This document shows positions 34,057-42,243 of a stretch of DNA of 64,000 nucleotides, piece after piece. The notes below the pieces were generated by a model. That model saw nothing but the letters and a program-made list of their open reading frames with translations, made no database searches and was not told the origin of the DNA. A program made the position numbers and the translations under genes. Source of the DNA: Sva-07 sp963774765. Lineage in GTDB: Bacteria > Actinomycetota > Acidimicrobiia > Acidimicrobiales > Ilumatobacteraceae. The stretch covers positions 496,001 to 560,000 of the forward strand of contig CAVZGP010000009.1 of assembly GCA_963774765.1 (NCBI GenBank). Direction: 5' to 3'. Each line of letters begins with the position of its first letter. Position 1 is the first letter of the stretch.

Positions 34057-35891
34057 GACCCCATCACACCTGTGGTGACGTCGGCCGACGCAGATTGGTC
34101 AGTGGGTGCACCACCTCGATCGCGGTCCGCTTCGAATGCCTCGACCAACTCCCGATACGCACTCGTCGTCAGCAACAATTCGTCGTGCGTGCCGTGCGCG
34201 GCGACGCGCCCGTCAGCCACGAAGACGACGTCGTCGGCCAGGGCGATCGTCGACGGTCGAGACGCCACCATCAACACCGTCGAATTGCTGAGGCGGGTCC
34301 GCAGATGCTCGAGGATCAGCGCTTCGGTCGCGGGGTCGAGCGCCGAGGTCGTGTCGTCGAGAACGAGCAGGCTCGGCTGGCGCACGAGCGCCCGTGCGAG
34401 TGCGAGACGTTGACGCTGACCGCCGCTCAGACTGATGCCTCGTTCGCCGACCACGGTGGCGAGCTGTTGCGGGAGACGCCGCACGAACTCGGTCGCCGCA
34501 GCCTGGTCGAGAGCGTCCCAGATCTCGTCGTCGGTGTAGCTCGTGCCGAGTTCGACGTTGTCGCGAATGGAGCCGCTCGACAGGAACGCCTCCTGGAACA
34601 CGATCGATCGTGCACCGTCAGCGAGGCGAACCTCGCCGATTCCGGGGGCGATCAACCCTGCCGCGAGCTGAGCGAGCGTCGACTTACCGGAACCGGTGGG
34701 TCCGACCAGCGCGGTGACACTCCCCTGCCGCACCGCAAGGTCGACGTCCTTCACCGTCGGCGGACCATCGCCCTCGTGGGCGAACGTGACCCCGCTGAAC
34801 TCGACCCCCAGGCCGTCGGCGGCGACCCCGATGCGGTCCATCGGATCGGGTTCGATCGGCTCGTCGAGCACCGTGCGGATCCGCTGCCACGCGGCCATCG
34901 ACCTCGGCAGTTCCGACAGCGTGTAGCCGATGAGTCGCAAGGGGAAGACGAGGAGTGTGAACAGGAAGATGACGCTGGAGAACTCACCGACGGTCACATC
35001 GCCGGATCGCACCCGCAGCGCGCCGATCACCACCAGCAAGATGTTGGTCAACGACGGGATCACGTCGAGCAGCGCCTCGAACCAACTCCGCAGCTTGATG
35101 GCCTGCACGCGTGACGCCCGCACGCGGTCGGCGAGGCCACCCAGTCGTTCGGTCTCGCGTTCCTCGGCGCCGTAGGACTTGACCAACTGGACGCCCTCGA
35201 AGCTCTCGTGGACGCCGGCCGAGAACTCGCCGAGCTGGTCCTGGGCCCGGGTGAAGTGCGTCGACACGGCCTTCTCGTAGATGACGTTGGTGATGATCAG
35301 CAGCGGAAACACCACCAGTGCCACCATCCCCAGCGGAACGTCGATCGCCAGCATCCAGATCGTCGACGCCACCAGCATGATGATCGTGCCCGAGGCGAAC
35401 GGGATCGGCGCCAGGACGCTGACGGTCGCTTCGGCGTCGACGCCGGCACGTTGCACGAGATCGCCGTCGGCGCGACGGTTGTGCCAACTGACCGGTTGGG
35501 CCACGTAGCGCTCGACGACTCGATTGGTGAACGTCTGCGCAACACGCCACATCGTGATCGACGCATAGCTGCGCCGGACCACGATCGCGATCGCACGGAG
35601 CACGCCGACGCCGATCACCAGTCCGAGCCCGGCGAGCACCGTGTTCGTCGACACTCCGCCCTCCTCGAAGGTCGGCAGGATCACGTCGTCGATGACACGG
35701 CCGATCACGACGCTCGAAACGACGGTGAGCAGCGCGAACACCGCAGCGCCGGCCATCGCGATCGTGAAGAGCTTGGGATGCACCTTGACCAGTTCGGCGA
35801 TGAAGCGGGCGTTGCGGCGGGTGCGGTCGATTGCACCGAGTTCGTCGTCGGGCGCGACGGGTTGGTCGGTGATCGGGTCGGCGGACTGCAC
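34053..35891 (-). CDS. ABC exporter, ATPase/permease half-transporter with degenerate ATP site
   Basis: 612 aa. Same layout as its neighbour: membrane helices from about residue 40, Walker A GPTGSGKST, signature LSGGQRQRLALARAL. But the Walker B motif ends LLVLDDTTSALD, with Asp in place of the catalytic Glu, and the H-loop histidine is replaced (VLMVASRPSTIA, Ser). This is the usual pattern for the non-hydrolytic half of heterodimeric exporters such as TM287/288 or BmrCD. GTG 35891 has TAGAAA 6 nt upstream (a weaker -10). Confidence 0.93.
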   Translation of the reverse strand: MQSADPITDQPVAPDDELGAIDRTRRNARFIAELVKVHPKLFTIAMAGAAVFALLTVVSSVVIGRVIDDVILPTFEEGGVSTNTVLAGLGLVIGVGVLRAIAIVVRRSYASITMWRVAQTFTNRVVERYVAQPVSWHNRRADGDLVQRAGVDAEATVSVLAPIPFASGTIIMLVASTIWMLAIDVPLGMVALVVFPLLIITNVIYEKAVSTHFTRAQDQLGEFSAGVHESFEGVQLVKSYGAEERETERLGGLADRVRASRVQAIKLRSWFEALLDVIPSLTNILLVVIGALRVRSGDVTVGEFSSVIFLFTLLVFPLRLIGYTLSELPRSMAAWQRIRTVLDEPIEPDPMDRIGVAADGLGVEFSGVTFAHEGDGPPTVKDVDLAVRQGSVTALVGPTGSGKSTLAQLAAGLIAPGIGEVRLADGARSIVFQEAFLSSGSIRDNVELGTSYTDDEIWDALDQAAATEFVRRLPQQLATVVGERGISLSGGQRQRLALARALVRQPSLLVLDDTTSALDPATEALILEHLRTRLSNSTVLMVASRPSTIALADDVVFVADGRVAAHGTHDELLLTTSAYRELVEAFEADRDRGGAPTDQSASADVTTGVMGS

Positions 35892-35934
35892 GGGACGTTT
35901 CTACCAGCCTGGGCCCGTCATATCGTGAGACATT
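35892..35934. promoter_or_regulatory. Divergent promoter region, ABC exporter / membrane-anchored protein
   Basis: Plus strand: TATCGT (35921-35926), 8 nt before GTG 35935. Minus strand: TAGAAA (complement of 35898-35903), 6 nt before GTG 35891. The gap is only 43 bp. Confidence 0.45.
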
Positions 35935-36492
35935 GTGAGCACCGACGCCCCCGCCCCGCCGAGCTACGTTCCCGGTGGCCAGCCCGGACGCTGGCGCAAG
36001 TCGCCGGTCCGGCGCGTGCTCCTGTGGGGCGCAGTGGTGCTCCTCATCGTGTTCTGGGTCTGGGCGCTCTTCTTCGCCACCAAGGAGGCCGTGAACAAGG
36101 TCGACGACAGGGCCTGGGCGGAACGTGCCGAGGCGTTGTGCGTGACCACCAAGGCCCAACTGCGCGAACTCGACGCGCAGGCGTCCGCGGACCTCACGGT
36201 GCGTGCCGATCTCGTCGAGGAGTCAACCGATCTCCTCAGCGAGATGCTCGACGACATCGTGGTCGTCGTTCCGACCGACGAGAAGGGCCAGGCGATCGTG
36301 CCGGAGTGGGAGTCCGAGTACCGCCTGCTGCTCCAGGATCGATACAACTACGCCGAACGTCTCCGCTCGGGTCAGAACGTCCCCTTCACCGAGACCGCCA
36401 TCAACGGGGTGCCGATCACCGAACGCATCGAGAAGTTCGCGCTCGACAACGAGATGCCCACGTGTGCCCCACCGCGCGGCTCGGTGATCTGA
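35935..36492 (+). CDS. Membrane-anchored protein, unknown function
   Basis: 185 aa. A proline-rich N-terminus (APAPPSYVPGGQPG), a basic stretch and one membrane segment (VLLWGAVVLLIVFWVWALFF, about residues 29-48), then a helical extracytoplasmic domain with two cysteines (EALCVTTKAQL and the last MPTCAPPRG). Not recognised. GTG 35935 is set by TATCGT upstream. Its stop abuts the stop of the acetyltransferase on the other strand (36492/36493). Confidence 0.75.
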   Translation: MSTDAPAPPSYVPGGQPGRWRKSPVRRVLLWGAVVLLIVFWVWALFFATKEAVNKVDDRAWAERAEALCVTTKAQLRELDAQASADLTVRADLVEESTDLLSEMLDDIVVVVPTDEKGQAIVPEWESEYRLLLQDRYNYAERLRSGQNVPFTETAINGVPITERIEKFALDNEMPTCAPPRGSVI

Positions 36493-37161
36493 TCACCGCG
36501 AGTCGAGCGGCTCGTCCATTTCGATCGTCTTGATGACGCGGGCGGGCACGCCCGCAGCCACGCAGTTGTCGGGGAGATGGCCCGTGACCACGCTGTTCGC
36601 CCCGACCACGACATGCCGTCCGATCGTTGCGCCCGGAAGCACGACCGTGCCGTGGCCGAGCCACGATCCGTCGCCGATCGACACGGGTCGCTCCGGCATC
36701 ACCTGTTTCGAGATGGGAAGGTTCGGATCGCTGTAGCCGTGGTTCTGATCGGTGATGTACACGTGATGGCCGGTCCACACGTCGTCACCGATCGTGATCT
36801 GCAGGTGGCCGACGATGCCACTCCCCTTGCCGATCAGACACCGGGCTCCCACCGAGATCACCGGGTCGCTGACCATCTGCTGGCCCGGCACCATCCCTGC
36901 CGACAGCGTGATCTGCGGGCCGAACATCGTGCCCTCGCCGATGTGGATGTACTGCTCGTTGAAGATGGTGTTCGTGGGGAAGCAGATCACACTGCCCGCG
37001 CCGAGGTGCCCGAAACGCTTGCCGCGTCGGGTGTCGGGGCCGATCGCTCCGAGTTCGATCGCCATCTCCCACGCTCGGATCACTCCTTCACCCACGGCCC
37101 GCTTGATCCCCGTGTGCAGTCGATGCATCGGACCATCAGCGGGTGGCGGTCGATCCAGCAC
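36493..37161 (-). CDS. Hexapeptide-repeat acyl/acetyltransferase
   Basis: 222 aa. Left-handed beta-helix repeats run from about residue 50 to 205 (HIGEGTMFGPQITLSAGM, VSVGARCLIGKGSGIVGHLQ style repeats), with the catalytic-loop region DQNHGYSDPN and C-terminal IGANSVVTGHLPDN/AAGVPARVIKTIE typical of the NodL/maltose acetyltransferase and sugar O-acetyltransferase group. Probably acetyl-CoA-dependent, on a sugar or envelope precursor. GTG 37161 is chosen because TAGCGT lies 8 nt upstream; ATG 37131 (MHRLHTG) is an alternative. Confidence 0.88.
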   Translation of the reverse strand: MLDRPPPADGPMHRLHTGIKRAVGEGVIRAWEMAIELGAIGPDTRRGKRFGHLGAGSVICFPTNTIFNEQYIHIGEGTMFGPQITLSAGMVPGQQMVSDPVISVGARCLIGKGSGIVGHLQITIGDDVWTGHHVYITDQNHGYSDPNLPISKQVMPERPVSIGDGSWLGHGTVVLPGATIGRHVVVGANSVVTGHLPDNCVAAGVPARVIKTIEMDEPLDSR

Positions 37162-37258
37162 GATCGCCGACGCTACCGCCCTCGCCCCACCTCCCCGCGA
37201 TGAGCGAAACCGCCGTATCCGGTCGGTTCGCTCATCGCACGCTTCGTACAGTGGGCCC
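37162..37258. promoter_or_regulatory. Divergent promoters on both sides of a palindromic repeat
   Basis: Minus: TAGCGT (complement of 37170-37175), 8 nt before GTG 37161. Plus: TACAGT (37247-37252), 6 nt before ATG 37259. The single palindromic repeat (37198-37237) fills the space between and covers both expected -35 positions. Confidence 0.55.
37198..37237 (+). repeat. Single palindromic repeat within a divergent promoter
   Basis: One complete 40-bp core with perfect 11-bp arms (CGATGAGCGAA, TTCGCTCATCG) and centre CCGCCGTATCCGG. It is the only solitary copy and the only one between divergent genes in this window. Confidence 0.92.
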
Positions 37259-38368
37259 ATGGCCACATCGGATCACCTGCGCGAACCCGACACGATCCTG
37301 CCGGTCGGTTCGATCACGGATGTTGCCGGGATCCGTGTCGGCCACCACCAGCGACACGGTCGGGGTTGGCAGACCGGCACGACCGTCGTGTTCGCACCCG
37401 ATGGTGCAGCGCCCGGGGTGTCGGTTCGCGGCGGTGGTCCGGGCACGCGCGAGACCGACGCACTCCGGCCCGAGAACCTGGTCCAGACGATCCACGCGAT
37501 CTGCCTGACCGGTGGAAGCGCGTTCGGGTTGGCTGCCGCCGATGGCGTGGTGGCGTGGCTGGAGGAGCGGTCGCTCGGCTTTCCTGTCGGCCCGTTGGAC
37601 GAACTGCAGGGCGTCGTCCCCGTCGTCCCTGCAGCCGTCATCTTCGACCTCGGCCGTGCCGGCCGGTTCGACCATCGGCCGTCCGCCGAGTTCGGCCGAC
37701 GAGCGATCGCGTCCGCGCGTGTCGCCCAGCGGTCCTGGGGGTCGGTCGGTGCCGGGACTGGGGCGCGCGCTGGTGGCCTCCAGGGCGGCGTCGGCACCGC
37801 AAGCACGACGGTCGACATTCCGGGTTCGACGCCAGTGACGGTGCAGGTCGGGGCGGTTGCGGTGGTCAACGCGAACGGGAGTGCCATCGATCCGACCACC
37901 GGCCTGCCATGGGCTCCTGGCCGATTCGATCTTCGATCGCCGAACGCTCGCGACCGAGCGCGACTCGTCCGTCACCTCACCGGGCAGGCAGCAAGTCTGA
38001 ACACGACGATCGGGGTGGTGGCCACGTCCGCCTCGCTCTCGAAGACGGAGGCCTCGAAGATGGCCGATGTCGCCCACGACGGGCTCGCGCGGGCGATTCG
38101 ACCGGCGCACTCGATGTTCGATGGTGACACGATCTTCGGTCTTGCCACCGGTGAGCACGACATCGGTGACCTGCCCGCCGCGATGCGCTCGACACCATCA
38201 CGCCAGAGCACCTTCAACCTGATCCTGCGAGCAGCGGCCGAGGTGTTCGCCGACGCGTGTGGCCACGCCGTGCTCGCGGCCACGACGCTCGGCGATGCCC
38301 CCGCCTACGCCACGCTCTGCGCGTCGGCCCGTCGGCGCCCGCGGAGGCGGCCGACGCCGGCCCAGTAG
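37259..38368 (+). CDS. P1 family peptidase (DmpA/S58-like aminopeptidase)
   Basis: 369 aa. Self-processing N-terminal-nucleophile fold. Recognised from VGHHQRHGRGWQTGTTVV, the CLTGGSAFGLAAADGV loop and the processing/nucleophile region SLNTTIGVVATSASLSKTEA (Thr expected as nucleophile after cleavage next to NTT), then ARAIRPAHSMFDGDTIFGLA. Substrates of relatives are D/L-aminopeptide amides and beta-peptides. ATG 37259 has TACAGT 6 nt upstream. Its TAG stop is shared with the -10 box of panC. Confidence 0.9.
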   Translation: MATSDHLREPDTILPVGSITDVAGIRVGHHQRHGRGWQTGTTVVFAPDGAAPGVSVRGGGPGTRETDALRPENLVQTIHAICLTGGSAFGLAAADGVVAWLEERSLGFPVGPLDELQGVVPVVPAAVIFDLGRAGRFDHRPSAEFGRRAIASARVAQRSWGSVGAGTGARAGGLQGGVGTASTTVDIPGSTPVTVQVGAVAVVNANGSAIDPTTGLPWAPGRFDLRSPNARDRARLVRHLTGQAASLNTTIGVVATSASLSKTEASKMADVAHDGLARAIRPAHSMFDGDTIFGLATGEHDIGDLPAAMRSTPSRQSTFNLILRAAAEVFADACGHAVLAATTLGDAPAYATLCASARRRPRRRPTPAQ

Positions 38369-38377
38369 CGTTGCAGC

Positions 38378-39247
38378 GTGGCGACTGTCATCGACAACCC
38401 GGCCGGAATGCGCGCCTGGGCCGAGGCCACCCGGATCTCGCAGCAAGCAATCGCTCTCGTCCCGACGATGGGCGCATTGCACCGCGGACACCTACAGTTG
38501 GTGGACACCGCCCGGCGCCTCGCCGACAACGTCATCGTGTCGATCTTCGTCAACCCGCTGCAGTTCGGCGAGGGAGGCGACTTCGACCAGTACCCGAGAC
38601 CCATCGAGGACGACCTGCGCGCCTGTGGGGCTGCCGGCGTCGACGTGGTGTACGTGCCGACAGCGGCGGTGATGTATCCGGACGGGTTCTCCACGACCGT
38701 TCACGTCGCTGGGCTGACCGACACCATGGAAGGAGCGTCGCGGCCCGGCCATTTCGACGGGGTTGCCACGGTGGTCACCAAGTTGTTCACGGCCGTCCGG
38801 CCCGACGTTGCGGTGTTCGGCGAGAAGGACTTCCAGCAACTTGCGATCGTGCGCCGCATGACCACCGACCTCCACCTCGGCGTCGACATCGTCGGCCATC
38901 CGACCGTTCGAGAGCCCGACGGGCTCGCGTTGTCGAGCCGGAACCGGCGCCTGGACGACGCCCAACGTGTGGCGGCCCGCTGTGTGCCGCAAGCACTCAC
39001 TGCCGGTTGCGAGACCGTCAGCTCGGCCGACTCGGACGCCGCTGCGGTCATCGAGGCGGTCTCACGGGTCATCGGAGCGCAGCCGCTCGCCGAACTCGAC
39101 TACGTCGCGGTCTTCGATGCGGACACGTTGCGTCCGGTCGAGCGGTTCGCCGTCGACCAGCGACAGCCGGGGCGAGTTCGACTGGCAGTCGCCGTCCGAT
39201 TCGGCGAGGTGCGCCTGATCGACAACGTCGACCCGTTCGCAGACTGA
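38378..39247 (+). CDS. panC: Pantothenate synthetase
   Basis: 289 aa. Joins pantoate and beta-alanine with ATP. Motifs: VPTMGALHRGHLQLV (HIGH-like), FVNPLQF, VAVFGEKDFQQLAIVRRM and GLALSSRNRRL. Normal length. GTG 38378 has TAGCGT 6 nt upstream, and the TAG of that box is the stop codon of the peptidase gene. No panB or panD nearby. Confidence 0.96.
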   Translation: MATVIDNPAGMRAWAEATRISQQAIALVPTMGALHRGHLQLVDTARRLADNVIVSIFVNPLQFGEGGDFDQYPRPIEDDLRACGAAGVDVVYVPTAAVMYPDGFSTTVHVAGLTDTMEGASRPGHFDGVATVVTKLFTAVRPDVAVFGEKDFQQLAIVRRMTTDLHLGVDIVGHPTVREPDGLALSSRNRRLDDAQRVAARCVPQALTAGCETVSSADSDAAAVIEAVSRVIGAQPLAELDYVAVFDADTLRPVERFAVDQRQPGRVRLAVAVRFGEVRLIDNVDPFAD

Positions 39248-39260
39248 GCCTGCGACACCG

Positions 39261-40037
39261 TCACTGCAGGCGATCGGCAACCCCGGTGACGACGATCAGC
39301 AGGACGGCGCCGTTGAACAAGGCGTGGGCGACAATCGACGGGCCGATTCGTCCCAACAGCGCCACGGCGACACCGAAGGCAATCCCCACGCCGCTGAGAA
39401 CGAGGACCAGTCCGACATTGCCGACGCCGCGTACCGGATCGACGTGGGCGATGCCGAACAGTAGGCCCTGCGTGACGACAACGGCGGTCATCCGCATCCG
39501 GCTACGAAGTCCACGCATCACGACGCCCCGGAACACCATCTCCTCGACGACGGGGGCAGCGATCACTGCGGTGATCACCAACGACACGACGTACGTCCGA
39601 TCAGCGCTGATTTCCTCGATCCCCTCGGTGTTGCCCACCAACGGCAGGCCGAGCGCGATGACGATGGCCCCGACCGCCACCTGCGCGGCGATCGCACCGA
39701 GCCAGATCACCGGGCCCCACCCGAGATCGGCGAACTCCGGAGTGAGCCCGATGTCGGGACCGAGATCCCCACTCCCCCAACGCCGGGACGCGTCTCGACA
39801 CCACCAGACCGACGGGCCATATCCAATGGCCGCGAGAATCGCCACGTAGACGGCAACCGGCCAGCCGAAGCCGACGACGGAGTCGAGGACGAACTTCGAC
39901 GCCAGCAGCGACGCGCTGAGGACGACGATCGCTCCCAACGCCGCGCGCAGCGGCAACGTCGCGAGCGGCCGCGTCCGTGCCGATTCGAGCGCGCCGACGG
40001 CCGTTCCCGGGATCGGTGGGGGAAGCACATCGCTCAT
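39261..40037 (-). CDS. CPBP family intramembrane metalloprotease
   Basis: 258 aa. Multi-pass membrane protein with the Abi/CAAX-protease motifs: EEMVFRG (glutamates and Arg), LLFGIAHVDP and HALFNGA. Family members cleave membrane-anchored peptides or mature bacteriocin/immunity factors; the substrate here is unknown. ATG 40037 begins MSDVLPPPIPG; earlier in-frame starts reach into the leader without support. Convergent with panC (13-bp gap). Confidence 0.88.
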   Translation of the reverse strand: MSDVLPPPIPGTAVGALESARTRPLATLPLRAALGAIVVLSASLLASKFVLDSVVGFGWPVAVYVAILAAIGYGPSVWWCRDASRRWGSGDLGPDIGLTPEFADLGWGPVIWLGAIAAQVAVGAIVIALGLPLVGNTEGIEEISADRTYVVSLVITAVIAAPVVEEMVFRGVVMRGLRSRMRMTAVVVTQGLLFGIAHVDPVRGVGNVGLVLVLSGVGIAFGVAVALLGRIGPSIVAHALFNGAVLLIVVTGVADRLQ

Positions 40038-40136
40038 CGTCGGTCGGTTCTGGTCAAGAGAATCTCGAGAGTTCCTCACGTTTTCGGCAAGACCGTTCAA
40101 GAACGTACCGCCACCGACCGATTCAGTTGGGAACAA

Positions 40137-42233
40137 ATGTCCGCGACCCTGCCGATGCCGACCCAGGAACCTTTCCGCATGACCTTGCTCTACTCCTCCG
40201 TCGCCCGCCCAACACGGAGAGGCGCGCGTCATTGGATCACCGCAATACTCGGCCTCGCTGTACTCGGCACGACGCTGGTGGTCGGCGGCCCGGCACCTAC
40301 CGCGACTGCTGCGGGACCCACCGACGACGACTGGCTCGGAATCGTCAACGTGTATCGGACACAGTCGGGTCTCGCTCCCGTCTCCAACAACGCGACGTGG
40401 TCGTCAGGTGCCAGGAATCACTCGTGTTGGATGCTGCTCAACGGCATGGCCCACGATGAAGCGCCGGGTTCACAGGGATACACCGCGGACGGGGACGAAG
40501 CCGGCAACAGCGGCAACATCGCCGTCTCGAGTAGTTCCTCGGCGACCGCTCGTAGCCACGTCGAACTCTGGATGACCGGCCCGTTCCACGCGATCGGACT
40601 GCTCCGGCCGTCATTGCAGCAGGCGGGCTACGGCATGTGCGCAAGTCCGCCCAACCCGTCCAACACCCAGTGGAAGTCCGCCGCAACCCTCGATGTCCTG
40701 CGAGGCAACAGTTGGGGCGCTCCCAAGCCGGCAAGCCCCGTCGTGTTCCCCGGCAACGGAGCCACCACCAGCCTCACACGCTTTGTCGCCGAGTCGCCCG
40801 ATCCCCGCAGCTTCTGTGGGTGGGGAGCGCAGAGCGTCGGTCTTCCGCTGATCGCGATGATGCCGTCGAACGTCACGGCAGCGACGGCCACACTGGTGGG
40901 ACCGGGCGGTCCGATTCCCACCTGCGTGCTCCACAAGGCCAACACCACCGGTGCAGCGAGTTCGATCCTGGGTGGCGACAACGCCGTCGTGGTCGTACCC
41001 GCGTCGCCGTTGACCACCGGGATGTACTCGGTCGCGGTGTCGTCCAATGGTGGCAGCGCGAACTGGAGCTTCAACGTCGACCCTTCGGCGCCGCTCGGCG
41101 TCGACGAACCCCCGCCCGGAACGTCACGCGCTCTCGCCCCGGGTGCCCCCTTCCAGCCGGTGACGCCGTTCCGATTCGCCGACTCACGTTTGAACCACGG
41201 CATCGGCCTGCTCCCCGCAGGCCAGCACATCCGGGTGAAGGTGGCAGGTACGCCAGGAATCCCCGCCGATGCCACTGCGGTCAGTGCCAGCTTCACGATC
41301 ACCGAACCCATCGCAGGCGGCTTCTTGACCGCCTACAACTGTCTCGGCGGACTTCCCGCGGTCTCGACGCTCAACTACGAGCGCCAGCAAACAGTGTCGA
41401 ACCAGGCAATCGTTCCGCTCGACGGCGGCGATGTGTGCCTGTTTTCGCTCGCGACGGCCCACATCGTCATCGACATCAACGGTTACGTCGCTCCCAGCGG
41501 CACCCAGACATTCAGCCCTGTGCAACCCAAGCGGCTCCTCGACACGCGCAACGGCGCCATGCTCAACGCCGGGGTCCGCATGGCGGTTCCGATGACGGGT
41601 GGGCCGAGTCCGGTCCCCGCTGGAGCGACCGCCGTCGCCATCAATCTGACCGCAGTTCAACCCTCGACCGACGGTTGGATCCGTGCGTTCCCATGCGATC
41701 AGAGCGAGCCCGACACCTCGTCCGTCAGCGCCCGATACACCCGGGTCACCGCCAGTTCGGTGATCGTGCCACTCGCAGCCGACGGCACCATCTGTCTCAC
41801 GTCGATGATGTCGTCCGACGTGGTGATCGACGTCACGGGGTGGTTCGGTTCCAGTGCCGGCCTCGATTTCGTGCCGGTCGACCCGATCCGCCTCACCGAC
41901 ACCCGTTCGTTCGATACGACCCTCAACCCGTGGACCAGAGGGCAGATGCTCCCCGCCGGAACCGTCGTCGAGATCGGTGTCGCCGGGGTGCGCGGCGTGC
42001 CTGCAGGCATCAGCGGCGCCACGATCAACCTGGTGGCCCTCGGTGCCTACTCCCCCGGGTGGCTGCGCGTCGTCCCGTGTGGCGCAGAGTCCGACGTCTC
42101 GAACGTGAACTTCTCGAGCCCTGCCCCCATCGCCAACGGCGCCAACGTACGCCTCAGCGCCTCCGGCACGATCTGCGTCGTCGGCATGTCGACCACGCAC
42201 TTCCTCATCGACATCACCGGTGTCTGGAAGTGA
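40137..42233 (+). CDS. Secreted CAP-domain protein with three C-terminal beta repeats
   Basis: 698 aa. Signal peptide (ITAILGLAVLGTTLVVGG, cleavage near ATAAG). CAP/SCP domain at about 60-190 (DDWLGIVNVYRTQSGLAPVS, NHSCWMLLNGMAHDE, ELWMTGPFHAIGLLRP). A middle Ig-like segment (200-330) is followed by three related units of about 120 residues (from FRFADSR, RLLDTRNG and RLTDTRSF), each with a VPAGATAVAINLTAV-like strand and a VVIDVTGWF-like ending. Such RLLDTR units recur in surface proteins of Acidimicrobiia-like genomes as I recall. Likely a cell-surface/wall protein. ATG 40137 follows GGGAA; ATG 40179 is an alternative start. Confidence 0.87.
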   Translation: MSATLPMPTQEPFRMTLLYSSVARPTRRGARHWITAILGLAVLGTTLVVGGPAPTATAAGPTDDDWLGIVNVYRTQSGLAPVSNNATWSSGARNHSCWMLLNGMAHDEAPGSQGYTADGDEAGNSGNIAVSSSSSATARSHVELWMTGPFHAIGLLRPSLQQAGYGMCASPPNPSNTQWKSAATLDVLRGNSWGAPKPASPVVFPGNGATTSLTRFVAESPDPRSFCGWGAQSVGLPLIAMMPSNVTAATATLVGPGGPIPTCVLHKANTTGAASSILGGDNAVVVVPASPLTTGMYSVAVSSNGGSANWSFNVDPSAPLGVDEPPPGTSRALAPGAPFQPVTPFRFADSRLNHGIGLLPAGQHIRVKVAGTPGIPADATAVSASFTITEPIAGGFLTAYNCLGGLPAVSTLNYERQQTVSNQAIVPLDGGDVCLFSLATAHIVIDINGYVAPSGTQTFSPVQPKRLLDTRNGAMLNAGVRMAVPMTGGPSPVPAGATAVAINLTAVQPSTDGWIRAFPCDQSEPDTSSVSARYTRVTASSVIVPLAADGTICLTSMMSSDVVIDVTGWFGSSAGLDFVPVDPIRLTDTRSFDTTLNPWTRGQMLPAGTVVEIGVAGVRGVPAGISGATINLVALGAYSPGWLRVVPCGAESDVSNVNFSSPAPIANGANVRLSASGTICVVGMSTTHFLIDITGVWK

Positions 42234-42243
42234 GTGTCGCCGG

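Noticed and set aside
40031..40075. Possible degenerate half copy of the palindromic repeat at the start of the CPBP gene
   Set aside because: Only CGCTCATCG and a GGTCGGTTC stretch match; ATGAGCGAT is also a common coding start (Met-Ser-Asp), so coincidence is likely.
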